Shown here in pieces: positions 1-10,836 of a stretch of 64,000 nucleotides of DNA (the stretch's first letter is position 1; every line of letters starts with the position of its first letter). The notes below the pieces were generated by a model that saw only the letters and a program-made list of their open reading frames with translations, made no database searches and was not told the origin of the DNA. Source of the stretch: Massariosphaeria phaeospora. Lineage: Eukaryota; Ascomycota; Dothideomycetes; Pleosporales. A program made the position numbers and the translations under genes. The DNA is taken from NCBI GenBank assembly GCA_011032825.1, contig JAADJZ010000009.1:806001-870000 (forward strand), in the 5' to 3' direction.

Positions 1-83
1 ACACACACTTTCTCGCGGTTTATTCAGCATCTCTGCGCCCAGCATCCTCAATAGAAGGTCACGCCCAGCGGCCCCGCTGCAGC

Positions 84-1349
84 ATGTCCGGCTCGTTCAC
101 TCTCCACCCCCTCGCAACGCTATCACCGCCGTCTAGCTCACGAGCCTGGCAATCCGCACCACACCCGAGCCGTCCTCTCGTAGCTACCGCGTGCTCGGAC
201 CGTACCGTGCGCGTGTACAGCCTGACGTCCTTTACCCTACTGCATTCGATCACCGGTGGCCACAAGCGAAGCGTACGGGCTGTGAGCTGGAAGCCCGGTG
301 TTCGAGGACAAGACGTTCTGGCAACAGGCAGCTTCGATGCTAGTGCGGGCGTATGGAGGAGAGACGAGCGGGCAGCGGAAGACGATTATACACGATCAGA
401 CGATAACGAGGTGGATGAAGAGGATGATTACCAGTTTTCGTGTATACTCGATGGTCACGAAAACGAGATAAAGTCGCTATCGTGGTCGCCTTCCGGACAG
501 TACCTAGCAACATGTTCACGGGACAAATCGGTATGGATATGGGAAGAACTGGAAGACGACAACTTTGAGACGGTAGCTGTGTTGCAAGAGCACGACGGGG
601 ACGTCAAATGCGTCGCATGGCATCCTGAAGAAGACCTACTGGCTAGCGCAAGCTATGACGATACGGTGCGATTATACAAAGAGGATGCAGACGACTGGGT
701 GCAGATCGCGCGCATAGACGGGCACACGCAGACTGTGTGGTGGGTGCAGTTCGAGGGAAGTGGGATGCAAGCGAAAGATTTTCGTGCACAGCGAGATGGT
801 CTCACGGAAGAGCAGTCACATCATATCGAACTCCTCGAACGGTCGGGCCCAAGGCTTGCTACATGCTCGGACGACTGTACGGTACGAGTATGGCGCCGTA
901 AACCAAGGGAAGGCCAGCAACAATCTACGAACACAGGCATGCCGAGCATCATCCGCTCAATAGCCATTGACGAGGACTGGGTCGAAGACACGGTTCTACC
1001 CCAGCAGCACGATCGGGCTGTATATTCGGTATCGTGGAGTCGCAAGACTGGCTTGATCGCCAGTGCGGGGAGCGATGGCAAGATTGTCGTGTACAAGGAG
1101 CGTTGGAAGGTTCCAATGGCGAACGGAGTCCAAGCCACGGATAATCTAGAAGAGATAGATGGGCATCCATTGACTGAGTGGGTCGTTGCTGCAGAGCTGT
1201 ATTCCGCGCATGATGTCTTTGAGATCAACCATGTGTGCTGGGCTCCGAGGAGTGACCCGGGGACGCGCACTGAGGATGAGGAAGTCGTGGTGAGCACAGG
1301 CGATGACGGCGAGGTCAAAGTCTGGACACTAGACGACAACTCAACGTAG
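84..1349 (+). CDS. CIA1: CIA1, cytosolic iron-sulfur assembly WD40 protein
   Basis: This is a single-exon gene for a 421-residue protein made almost entirely of WD40 repeats, which should form a seven-bladed propeller. Repeat cores are visible as HKRSVRAVSWKPG, HENEIKSLSWSPSGQYLATCSRD, HDGDVKCVAWHPEEDLLASASYD and HDRAVYSVSWSRKTGLIASAGSD. The N-terminal block ending in ACSDRTVRVYS and the LDGHENEIK blade match the Cia1/CIAO1 family. In that family the protein belongs to the late-acting CIA targeting complex (with Met18 and the Cia2 homologue), which delivers Fe-S clusters to cytosolic and nuclear apoproteins such as DNA polymerases and helicases. Acidic loops (about residues 93-118) and a long loop near residues 230-255 extend it beyond the yeast protein, as is usual in filamentous fungi. 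The ATG is the first in the frame, about 80 bases into the window. Confidence 0.93.
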   Translation: MSGSFTLHPLATLSPPSSSRAWQSAPHPSRPLVATACSDRTVRVYSLTSFTLLHSITGGHKRSVRAVSWKPGVRGQDVLATGSFDASAGVWRRDERAAEDDYTRSDDNEVDEEDDYQFSCILDGHENEIKSLSWSPSGQYLATCSRDKSVWIWEELEDDNFETVAVLQEHDGDVKCVAWHPEEDLLASASYDDTVRLYKEDADDWVQIARIDGHTQTVWWVQFEGSGMQAKDFRAQRDGLTEEQSHHIELLERSGPRLATCSDDCTVRVWRRKPREGQQQSTNTGMPSIIRSIAIDEDWVEDTVLPQQHDRAVYSVSWSRKTGLIASAGSDGKIVVYKERWKVPMANGVQATDNLEEIDGHPLTEWVVAAELYSAHDVFEINHVCWAPRSDPGTRTEDEEVVVSTGDDGEVKVWTLDDNST

Positions 1350-2000
1350 ACAGGAGAATATATCTATCATCAGAACTGTGTCATGTACTATGTAGTAGAT
1401 AGATAGGAGCCATCCTGGGTCTCCCGAGTGCTCACAGGGATCTCTGCAACAACCTTTCTAAGGGGCTCGTTTGCATTTACCCAGCAACCTCACTGCCATG
1501 AATGAAGCACCTGGGTATAGGAAGAGGAAACCGCACGTGCTCGATGCCGACTATGTATTCGCTGGGCTTCTCTGGGCCGTTGCAGCTTGCGACATGCAAC
1601 GGATGACGCCGGACGCCGCAGCCTCAGCCACACGTCATGCTTGCCAAGACATGAGCTGAATCAGGGAATACCGAAATTTAGGAATTGCGCGCTGTCTCGC
1701 GGGTGTCCTCGCGCGACTGATCACCTGCACGGCTCAGAATCTTGCTCGTGTCCGCCGAGTTATCGCTCCACTGTTGCAATTGGTCTGCTGTTGCATTCAC
1801 AGGTTGTCTGTGCCACTGCGACCCGTTCCTGCTCTGGTGCCCTCACGTCATAGCGCTCACGACACCCACAGCTACCTACTTACGCTGAAGCCCTCACTTA
1901 CCCTTCGCCAACCGCAACCTCGCCCGTCGCGACACCGCGATATTTCTCTTTCTCCTCGCGCCCTCGTGCCGTAACACGTCGACGGCTGCATCCTCCCCCT
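1350..2000. other. Intergenic region between CIA1 and PCT1
   Basis: This holds the CIA1 3' end and the PCT1 promoter and leader. The last 150 bases are C/T-rich, as is common before fungal start sites. No further gene is supported. Confidence 0.5.
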
Positions 2001-3458
2001 ATGCCGCCGAAACGCAAGCGATCCAATACAGTCTCCTCCGTGAAAAGTTCTGCCATGGACATTCCGCAGCCGTCGTCCCGTGATGCGTCTGGCGAAGATG
2101 CCGAAGATGTCGTGCTCCAGGAAGTCACGTCAAAGAAGGAACGTCAAGCGGACTCGCATGTGCCTTCGAAACGAACACGGTCCACCAAGAGCGGCGGCAA
2201 CACCGGCAACGAGGGCGACGACGAAGATACTCTTGATGTGTCCGCCGACCGATCGAGCAAGAAGAGCCGCCGGGCCTCGTCGAGTGCCAGCGAGGCATTC
2301 GGGCATGGAGAGAACGGTGAAGCCGGACACATGCGGATGCCGGAGCCCCCAAAGGCAGGCTTGGTCGATCCTGTCGGCTACAAGACGAACCCTCCCCCAG
2401 CGGGCCGGCCAGTAAGAGTCTACGCAGATGGCGTCTTCGATCTGTTCCATATCGGCCACATGCGTCAACTCCAGCAGGCGAAGACTGCGTTTCCTGATAC
2501 CCATCTCATCGTTGGTGTGACTGGTGATAACGAGACCCATCGACGAAAGGGCCTGACTGTTTTATCGGCGAAAGAACGTGCTGAGAGCGTGAGACACTGC
2601 AAGTGGGTAGACGAGGTAGTCGAAGACTGCCCTTGGGTCGTCACGACAGAATTTCTTGAACAGCACCAGCTCGACTATGTCGCGCATGACGACCTTCCGT
2701 ATGGTGCAGACGAGGGAGATGACATCTACGGTCCCATAAAGGAAAAGGGCATGTTCCTGGTAACCCAACGAACTGAAGGTCTAAGCACCACAGGCATCAT
2801 TACTAAGTTAGTTGCTCTCTATGGTCAACTTTTTCTCGATGCTAACCGCAAGCTAGAATTGTTCGCGACTACGACCAATACATCGACCGCCAGTTAAAGC
2901 GTGGCACTTCGCGTAAAGAGCTTAACGTTTCGTGGCTGAAGAAAAACGAGCTGGACCTCAGGCGCAATATGGCGGAGCTTCGCGACAGTATCAAATCGAA
3001 CTGGTTGACCACTGGCCAGGAGCTGGGCAGAGACTTTCGAACATTCTGGCAGTCAAGCAGGCCTGCAAGCCCCGCCAGAACCCCTACCCACGAGAAATCG
3101 GAAGGCGCAATGACACCCAATGCTGGAGCTACAGCCTCTCCCTCCGCTATCTCGCGCCTGAGCCACTTGGATATTCCTCGTGCTGGTGCCGGCCCAGGAA
3201 GAGAATCATCGGATTTCGCGGCGGGCTACAGCCTAGGATTGATTGGAGGCGTGCGATCATGGGTACGTTACATCTTATGGATTCTTTGTACCTTTACTAA
3301 CCCCAACACAGATGGCCCGGTCCCAACGCAACTTGAATGATAGCAGACCACCAAGCCCTTCAGATGAGGGAAGCTCAGATGAACAGGCTAGCAAGGACCC
3401 GCCACGCGGGCGGTCTGGCAAACAATCGCGATCTGACGAGATGGACGTGCGTGCCTAA
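2001..3458 (+). CDS. PCT1: PCT1, choline-phosphate cytidylyltransferase
   Basis: The gene has three exons (2001-2806, 2857-3262, 3312-3458) and encodes 452 residues. It makes CDP-choline from phosphocholine and CTP, the rate-limiting step of the Kennedy pathway to phosphatidylcholine. The cytidylyltransferase core starts near residue 138 with [20 protein letters not shown], which contains the HxGH nucleotide-binding motif. It continues through [13 protein letters not shown] and ends with [13 protein letters not shown], the family's RTEGISTSDII-like motif. The first 135 residues are charged, low in complexity and probably carry the nuclear localisation signal. The part after the core is an amphipathic, basic and serine-rich region expected to bind membranes and be phosphorylated. 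Intron 1 is 50 bp (GTTAGT...CTAG, branch GCTAAC) and splits the lysine codon of the core end. Intron 2 is 49 bp (GTACGT...ACAG, branch ACTAAC) and lies between codons. Confidence 0.93.
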
Positions 3459-5117
3459 ACCTGCGCCCTCTCTAACAGCATACAACTCTCATATCTTCAT
3501 TTTATTCGTCGCGCTTCAGCCCGGATACTGTTGCTCTTGCTCATGCGTTAGACTGTATGCCTTAGGAATCGAAAGTGGAAGGCGTTCCCGGTTTCCTTCG
3601 CTCGACTTCACCCACTGTGCTCCCTCACAGCAAACCTGGTTGCAACGTAGGCGGACAACATCGACCGCTAGCGGACACGCAGCTGTATTCTTCCACCCTG
3701 GATCACCATATATGTAATTCTCCTCTTCTACAAGACATCTGCTGTCAATGATGCGATGGATTGCCCTAATAATTACCTACGCTTGTCTTCAAACGCATTG
3801 CCCATGGTGAAAGCAATTTGCTAGTCGTCTATCTCGTTGTTGTTGCACCGCAATCGCGGAGATTGTTTCCTCCAGATCCTTTATCTGCACTGATGAGCCC
3901 TTCCGTCTAAGATTGCTTGCCGTCACATATCTAGCTCCTGTACCCCGGGTCCAGAGACATGTGTATTGGAGCCAACTTCAAAATCTGAACATCACTGACA
4001 ACTAGCGCCGGCCCGCCTTCGACCATCCTAGTATCTCGTATTCTTACGTTGATGATATCAAGCACGACGAGCCTACAGAGTCCTCATACATAGCAGTCAC
4101 GGAAGTAATCATTCGCTTCCACCTCTCTCCAGACACAGACCCAGTCAGGGCTTCAGGGTGCGCGAAAAGAAGCGAGACCAAACTACAAAGACTGAAGGGT
4201 TGCACCACAGGCGACTATCTGCATCGATATCCGCCTTCGTCACATAGCCTTTCAGTGCACACAGAGGCACCAGGCAAAGCCAACAATGTGTGCGTTGACG
4301 TTTACATACGGGACTTGCGGCTGCCCACCGACACCAACATATCCTTATGTCAAGCTTTGCACTGTGGCTAGGAGTAAGAAGCCCGTAGAAGCATGTCCAC
4401 CAGGACGGAGACAAACCCAAACATGGGGCGCACCATCACCGTGCCGTATGTGCGTGGAACTAGCGAGAGACCGGTTCAAGCTGGAACGACGGAACTGGAT
4501 GAGGAGCAGGTACATTAAGAGTCCCAACTGCTGGTAGTCGGGGTGGGTGATGGTTGGCATAGCTGGGAGGAATGGTATCGAGCATGGGCATGGGCAGGAG
4601 TCTTGGCGTCTTAGAGTCAAATTGTCTTTGCATTGTTGGGAGGATAAAAAATAGGGAAGACATAGTAGTCTCGAGTCTGGCCGTGTCTCGTGAGGCCGTA
4701 CGGGAGGCCGGGGGATTAGGGCTGGCATGGCCGAGGCCGAAAGCGGTATCGTTGAGTGTGTTGAAAGGCGGTGCTGCCTGACGTCTGCGCACATCGCCCT
4801 CAGCCCTATCTGCTATGCTGCTGTATATAAATCTAGGGCGAATCCACTCGTCTGTCGTTGGCCATTTCCGCAGCCTTGAATCTCAGCTTGCTTGCTTGCT
4901 GTGGAAGTGATGTTCCTCGGCAGCGCGCGGGCTCAAGACCAAACATCATGCTCCTCCTGTCAGCCTCCTTTTCTCCACTTGTCTGTCACCCCACTCGACT
5001 GTTTGTGAGTCGCTGCTCTGCGTTGTGCCCTGAGGAACCGCGGCCGCACATCGCTCCTGGACTTGGAGAGCAATCGCAGACGGATGATGGCATCGGGGGC
5101 TCGCCTACCGCGACATT

Positions 5118-5195
5118 CTGCGAGGCTGCTGGACGAGGCGAAGATGTTTGCGGTTACGGGCTCCCCCACCAGAGCATGCTGCGAGGCTGCTGGAC
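5118..5195. repeat. Two 17-bp direct repeats spaced 61 bp apart
   Basis: The 17-mer CTGCGAGGCTGCTGGAC occurs exactly at 5118-5134 and at 5179-5195. A third partial copy (CTGCGAGGCC) lies at about 5209-5218. The 61 bp spacing and the weaker similarity of the bases between suggest an old tandem duplication just upstream of the minisatellite. Confidence 0.7.
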
Positions 5196-5239
5196 ACGGC
5201 GGAGATGCCTGCGAGGCCATGGCCGCTGCCGCTCCGGAC

Positions 5240-5324
5240 GGATGCCAGACGGATGCCAGACGGATCCAGACGGATGCCAGACGGATCCAGACGGTTGCCA
5301 GACGGTTGCCAGACGGTTGGCGAC
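5240..5324. repeat. Minisatellite of eight 10-11 bp units
   Basis: Eight head-to-tail units can be read, with starts at 5240, 5251, 5262, 5272, 5283, 5293, 5304 and 5315. The consensus is GGATGCCAGAC. Variants are GGATCCAGAC (10 bp) and GGTTGCCAGAC. The variants are ordered along the array, which suggests local duplication or slippage. No coding role is apparent. Confidence 0.9.
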
Positions 5325-6292
5325 TCGGTGCTGCCCACGGTAACCCACGCAGCCGCCGCGTCGGCGCCGTGCAGCTAATGCAAATTGCTGCCGGCAGGCC
5401 TGTGTCAGGGCCGGCTTATTGTCTCTGATGCTGTCGATGCACCAGCGAGCTCCCGCGCACATGCTGTGCTGCTGCCGGTGTCATGGCCAAGGTGCTGGTG
5501 CCGTGGCCCGCGTCGCCAAAGCCAGAGCAGAAAATGAGGCGGGCGAGAGTGAGGCGGCGACGCGCATGCGGCTGCGGCTGCGAGCACCACCACGGCATCA
5601 CGGCATCACGGCGCAACCACCAATTGTGCACTCTCGGCTGGACCCATTCGTCGCGGGCCTTTGTCGTGCGCCGGTTGTTTTGCGCTGCTAGCTGCGAGCC
5701 CCAGCCTCGACGCCGCGCTGCAGTCCTCTTCGGGCCGCGCATCTCACGATGGTCGCGCGGCGAGTGGCAGCGAGCAGCGGTGTGGGCGCGCCAGGCCTGG
5801 AGGCTGATGCTTCACAATAACGGCGGCGATGCACCACCGCCTTGCATCCTCCGCCATGTGGCCATCTGCTGCCGGCCTTTAATTACTGCATCCTGAACCT
5901 GTTCCAAGCCTCTTTAAAGGCCGACGCAAGGACCCCGTCCTTCACTTCTGCTCCCACCCCCACCCCCATTCTCGCCGCTGCAAAGTCGACGAATAGCTAG
6001 CTTGTTGGAATTCCGCGACGTCCTTGCAGCCACCACCCTGCCTTCGCAGACGTCGAGAAAGACTGTTATTAGGTTTCTGCTGTCTGTCCGCTCTGTCAAA
6101 ACTCGCTTTGCTTTTCCTGCAAAGCCTTCTCTCGTCCCAAGTCTGTCTCACGCTTCCGCAAACGTATCGTTTGTCATTCTTTCAGCACACTTGACCACCT
6201 TGTCCTCCCTCACAATGTTAACACGGCACAAGCCCTGATCTCGCGCCCTACCAAACTCTGACGCCTGCCCATCGTGCGAGCACATGAGAAAG

Positions 6293-6466
6293 GTAAGGAC
6301 TCACAAGCGCGAACTCACCTCTTACCGGCCTTGTCTGACTCGGGAGTCTCGCTGGTTCATGCCACTAACCGACGCTTCAGTCAAACAGCCCGCGAACACG
6401 TTTTCAGCTTGTGTCTCTACAAACCTATGCTGCCTCTTGTATGGTTTGGTGGCTAACCTGTCACAG
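6293..6466 (+). other. Possible 5'-UTR intron of the Tcp11/Sok1 gene
   Basis: The donor AG|GTAAGG at 6293 and the branch-acceptor unit GGCTAACCTGTCACAG ending at 6466 fit a 174-bp intron in the leader. It would leave the coding start at 6600 unchanged. An alternative acceptor is GCGCAG at 6589. This is inferred from consensus alone. Confidence 0.35.
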
Positions 6467-6599
6467 TTCGCGCTTGTAGCAACCCGTGCCCTTTGTTGCG
6501 CGTTGGCCTTTTTCAATATCAACGCACCACGCCCCCGCACGCCTGCTTCACAAAACCTTTTTTTTTGAAAAAATTCTCTGACTGCGCAGTCCGTCGGCC

Positions 6600-8740
6600 A
6601 TGAAGGCTCGTCCTTGGGTACAGAAAGACAGCATGGGCGCGCAAGCCCCAAAGGCAGCCGGTAGCAACAGCCCCTTCGGGTCCATGGAACGGTTTTCCCA
6701 TACGTTACCCCCAACCTCGTTAGACATGGAGAGCAGCGAGGTTGGCATAGACACAGCGGGGTCGCCGTTGCACATGAGCATCAAAACCACAGACACACCA
6801 TCGCACGAACAGCAACACAGTGTCCAACAAGATAGAGGGTCGTTCTCGCCAATCTGCCCTTCAAGAGAAGCTGCTCGGTCACAGAGCCCCATGCCCATTA
6901 CACCTGCCGATCATCGAGATATTCCAGACCAGCTGGCTGACCTACTCATAAGAATGATCCCAGAAGCGAGAGGGGAAGAGTTGGGCGATGCTTTTCGGAT
7001 TGCTGCCGAATTCCCACCAATAACGAAGCAGTCGTTGAGCGAGCTCGATATCCAGAACATAATCAGCAACATCAAGTTACGCCATGATATAAACTTCGAC
7101 CGTGACCTTAGCTTCAGACCGAATACAGATGGTGCCAAAGGCCATGAGAAAAAAAGGGCATCAAGTCAGTACTGGCTTGCATTGGAGGCCGAGTTGGAGC
7201 TCTACGTCCGATTATATTGTGGAACGCCATCGCTCTTCAAGTCACTACATGTCAACTGGTCAGACTGTGCTCAGTACGCAAAACGGAGAATACCGAAAGT
7301 GTTTGAGACGATACAAGACGTGTTGAAGAGCTTGGTACCTGACCGCGATCATTCTCGGGTGGAAGAGCATTTGGATGTATCGATGTTGATGCAAGAGATC
7401 GAGAAAGGAGTCTGCGATTTGGTCCGATTGGCGGAGTGGATGGCACATCTATTAAAAGAGCACTGCGCACCCATGCGGGATGAAATGGTTGACAACATGG
7501 TTGACTTGACGAGATTGGGAGTAGCCGACAACAAGGCCGAGACAATCGTGGAGGGCTTAAAGGCATTATTAGGAATCTTAGAAGCGATGAAACTGGTAAG
7601 TTCACCGTCTCTATATCACCTAGACTGGGTTAACGATATAAGGATGTCGCAAACCACCAGATCCGGAACCTTAAGACACTACTGATTGAAGATACGATCA
7701 ACTTTGAGAAGCACTATCACCTAGACAGGCTTGTCAAGGGCCACAGCCGAATTAATATCGAAGTTACGCAGGAGTGGTATTCTCTCGCACTTGGAGATTT
7801 CCGGCAGCAATGTACACCTCCGCCGAAGGATAACCTGCGTTTCCAGCTTGATGTGTTCACGCGCGCTGTGGTGTCTACACTGTTCTTTCGAGAGAAACGC
7901 ACTTTTCCCGAGACATTTTATTTGGACCACGATCGACTACGAACACTAAAGACTGAAATCGACGACTTGGTCTTCTTCGAGATATGTTTTGAGTTGTTCG
8001 GGCATCTACTAAAACAGTACGGCTATGATGGACCTGTGTCTCCGGTTACTAGACGTGTTCTTCGTACATCGCTCTCTGCCATTATTGGCGAGGGAACCGG
8101 CCACGCCTCGCAGCAGTGGATGAGGAACTCCGAACACATCTCCCTTGAGTTGATGCGGCAGGCCTACGCAATTTCCAATTGCCCTCCGAACTGGGACCTC
8201 GACGATGTTCACAATACGAACCACAACCTTCGCGCCATGCTCCACGCTTCATTCGAAGACCACGCAGCTCTCTTGGAAACATACATGCTTCCCCAAGTCT
8301 TGACCTGCGTGAACCGACACCTCCACTCCTCTCCTACGGATCTATTCAACAGCCTTGTTCCAGGCCCCAGTTCAGTACCGCATCCTCCACCTCCTTTCGC
8401 TCCGTCGCCTCCGACGCTCCAGTCCCTCCCGCCACCGCCCAGTTTCCACATCTCTACCGATACGTTATTACCGCCGCCAGAACAGTACAACGATATTACC
8501 AACCGCATCACACACATTATTCTTCTCCATTGGCGAATATGGGGCCACATAGCCTATGTCCAGGAAGATGAATCACCGACCGCAACCTCGGAGGAACAGC
8601 TCTCCACATCACATACGCCTCAACCGCGCCCGTCACCGCCTGGAGACGCGGACGCTCCCGTCGTGACTGCTATGAAGACCGGCGAGCCGCCGGATCCAAG
8701 CCAAGAGACTCACATAGCACATGAAGCGTCACTACCCTGA
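6600..8740 (+). CDS. Tcp11 / Sok1-family protein
   Basis: The gene has two exons (6600-7595, 7643-8740) and encodes 697 residues. The Tcp11 domain runs from about residue 125 to 610. It begins with FPPITKQSLSELDIQNII and SNIKLRHDINFDRDLSFRPN, continues with the YWLALEAELELY block, and includes RTFPETFYLDHDRL after the splice. Yeast Sok1 is a high-copy suppressor of loss of protein kinase A activity, and animal Tcp11 acts in cAMP-dependent sperm signalling, so a role around cAMP/PKA is plausible but not shown. The intron is 47 bp (GTAAGT...TAAG, branch GTTAAC) and lies between codons. The first 120 residues are rich in Ser, Pro and His. A proline-rich, probably disordered segment lies near residues 560-600. 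The leader is long and may contain an intron. Confidence 0.88.
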
Positions 8741-9684
8741 TATGATCTTCCTCTACATTCCCAACTGGACATACTTCATTTTCTGCAATGTTCTGCATAG
8801 CGACCTCAGCGATTCCTATTCCACTCATCAAACGTTCCACAATACCACTTTTCTGTATCATCGTTCCAAACTCCACCCACACAAAGCTCAATACTTGCAC
8901 GACAAAAACCCGCATACATCAATCCACCTCCCCGGCGTCCATAACCGACCGCATAGGGGGGCACAGAAGACAGAAAAACCACAGGGGTCTTTTTTATCAT
9001 TTCCCTACTTTCTTTGATCAAAGTATTTTTGGCTTCCAACAAAGCAAGCATTCGGCTAGGGTGTTCAGGGGTTTTGGGAGCATCATCGCCGGATACCACC
9101 ACCACCAGATTGGATAATGAGGGCTTTAGCGTTGGTGATTTTTTGGACAGGTTCGTTTGCGTCCGTCGCTACTTGGGTTGCATTGGTGGGGAGGGGGAAA
9201 CTTGGCCAAGGACTTGGGAGAATCTCAGCGTTGGGCGTTGGCGTGTTTGTGTTTGCGTGGCTAGATACGGACGGAGCTCACGAGTTTCTAACTCGGGAGG
9301 GGGTGGCTACTTTGCACTACTCGCTCCTCATTGCATGCCTATGACATTTGTGGGCTTCGTCGTTTGCATGTGATTGTGTATAATTAACTTGTGTCTTTTT
9401 TGATTTCCGTTACGGCTTCTTCGATAAGATGAAGAGCGTACTAAGGCTAGCGAGTTGTGTTATTCGATTGCGTAGCGAGATGCGCAGTGGGGCACTGGGT
9501 TTGTGGCATTCAGAGCGGAATCGAGGTACGGGATGAGTCGGATGTGTGTAGAGTAGTGCAGATTTGAATACGACTCTAACTTGGGTAAGGCAGTGCACGA
9601 TGCACGTAGGCAGGCAACAAAGACTTGGAGACCCTAGTTTGGACATTGGTAATACATAGATATAGATATATACTCTACAAGTTT
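8741..9684. other. Convergent intergenic region
   Basis: This lies between the 3' ends of the Tcp11/Sok1 gene and the mitochondrial bL17 gene. It contains A/T-rich patches such as the run near 9660-9680 and otherwise no supported feature. Confidence 0.4.
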
Positions 9685-10498
9685 TCAAAAAATGTTTGGA
9701 ATTGGTATGCTAGTCGATTCCGGTTCTTTCTCAGGTTTGTGCTTAGGTTTCGATTTTGGTTTCTTGACCTCAGCTTTCTCAGTTTTCTCATAGTCCACCC
9801 TATTCGGCAGCGCCCAGTCCTCCACTTCTTCGGGGTAGTGCAGTTCCTCCTTCACGAACAGAGTTGCGGGATACACCTTCCTCGGCCCGGCCAAGATGCG
9901 GTCGTCCCAGCCGTCTTCGCGCAGATCGCGCATCTGCTCGACCATGTCTCGCAGCTGCTCCATGCCGTCTTTCCGGAAGCGCGTCACTTTGCTGACGTTG
10001 GTCGCCGTCGTCTCGTTCATCTTCTTCGTTTCCGGGAGCCGCGCGAGCGTCTTGGCCGTCATGGCGAAGCGCATGTCTTTGGGGCCGTCGACGAGTTCGA
10101 GGATGGCGGATTCGGCCTGGTCTTCTTTCATGGGCTCGATGCGGAGGATGCGCGTGTAGCCGCCCGGTCGCTCGAGATAGCGCTCCCGGATGGGTCCGAA
10201 CAGCTTGGGTACCATTTCGTGGGGCGTCTGGCAGCTGTTAGCACGCAATTGGCGTCCGGCGCAGAACGTCGGGAAAGCGTACGTAGAATATCTGCGTTGC
10301 TCGCCGCCGCGATGCTTCTGTGTTTTTCTTCCCCAGTGTCACTAGCTTCTCAGCTAGCCGCTGTGCCTCTTTCGCCTTGTGCCATGTCGTTGCTATCGAT
10401 TCGTGCTGGAAGAGCGATGTGACGAGATTTCGCAGGAGCGCTTGCCGGTGGGATGAGGAGCGGCTCAGATGGCGGTATTTCATGTGTCCGCCCGCCAT
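9685..10498 (-). CDS. MRPL8: Mitochondrial ribosomal protein bL17m
   Basis: The gene has two exons on the minus strand (10498-10283, 10227-9685) and encodes 252 residues. The L17 domain is in the first 110 residues: MKYRHLSRSSSHRQALLRNL, TSLFQHESIATTWHKAKEAQR, AEKLVTLGKK, and after the splice TPHEMVPKLFGPIRERY and the GGYTRIL block. It belongs to the large subunit of the mitochondrial ribosome. The 140-residue C-terminal extension is charged and ends in a lysine- and proline-rich stretch. Such an extension is usual for fungal mitochondrial L17 and absent in bacteria. The intron is 55 bp (GTACGC...CCAG, branch GCTAAC) and lies between codons. The start is the first ATG of the frame and leaves 338 bp to the divergent RNR1 start. 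Confidence 0.93.
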
Positions 10499-10672
10499 GG
10501 TGAGATTGAATGGTGGTTGAGAGGTACAGCAGAGAATGGAAAGGGCTCTGCGCTGCGCCGTGGTCGGTGATGCGGTCCCTGCACAGAAAGCGCGGAGGCT
10601 CTTTCGGCGCCGGGACAACGATGTTCCCCGGCCAAGAAAAGCGCTTAAGTGGTCGCCGTGACAAATGCAAGC

Positions 10673-10678
10673 ACGCGT
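10673..10678. promoter_or_regulatory. MCB-type box ACGCGT, distal
   Basis: The palindrome ACGCGT lies 159 bp before the RNR1 ATG, in the shared bL17/RNR1 promoter. In yeasts this hexamer (MluI cell-cycle box) binds MBF and drives G1/S transcription of RNR genes. The assignment here rests on sequence and position only. Confidence 0.6.
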
Positions 10679-10714
10679 CGTAGCGCGCGACCGTGCCCTC
10701 GTTGTTTTGCGCCG

Positions 10715-10720
10715 ACGCGT
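10715..10720. promoter_or_regulatory. MCB-type box ACGCGT, proximal
   Basis: A second ACGCGT begins 42 bp after the first and ends 116 bp before the RNR1 ATG. Paired MCBs at this distance are the usual arrangement in MBF-controlled promoters. Confidence 0.6.
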
Positions 10721-10836
10721 CTGCATTTAAGTGCTGCAGCACCGCCAACCCCTCCCGGTCCTGTCCACTTCCTCCCACAACCACCCTCTCCTACCCTTGA
10801 TACCCCCATATACCCAGCTTCCTTTACTCTGTCGAG

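Larger units (their letters stand above)
3459..6599. other. 3.1 kb gene-poor region upstream of the Tcp11/Sok1 gene
   Basis: No convincing protein gene is seen on either strand. The interval holds the PCT1 3' region, a GC-rich stretch (about 4.9-5.9 kb) with direct repeats and a minisatellite, and a C/T-rich stretch (about 5.9-6.6 kb) that looks like the promoter and leader of the next gene. Reading frames here overlap in many phases and lack recognisable domains. Confidence 0.4.

Noticed and set aside
821..1339. 172-codon minus-strand frame opposite CIA1
   Set aside because: It is a shadow of the WD40 coding sequence on the other strand, without its own features.
4345..4794. 149-codon minus-strand frame in the gap before the Tcp11/Sok1 gene
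   Set aside because: No domain or family resemblance. It overlaps other frames of similar quality and has no supporting splice structure.
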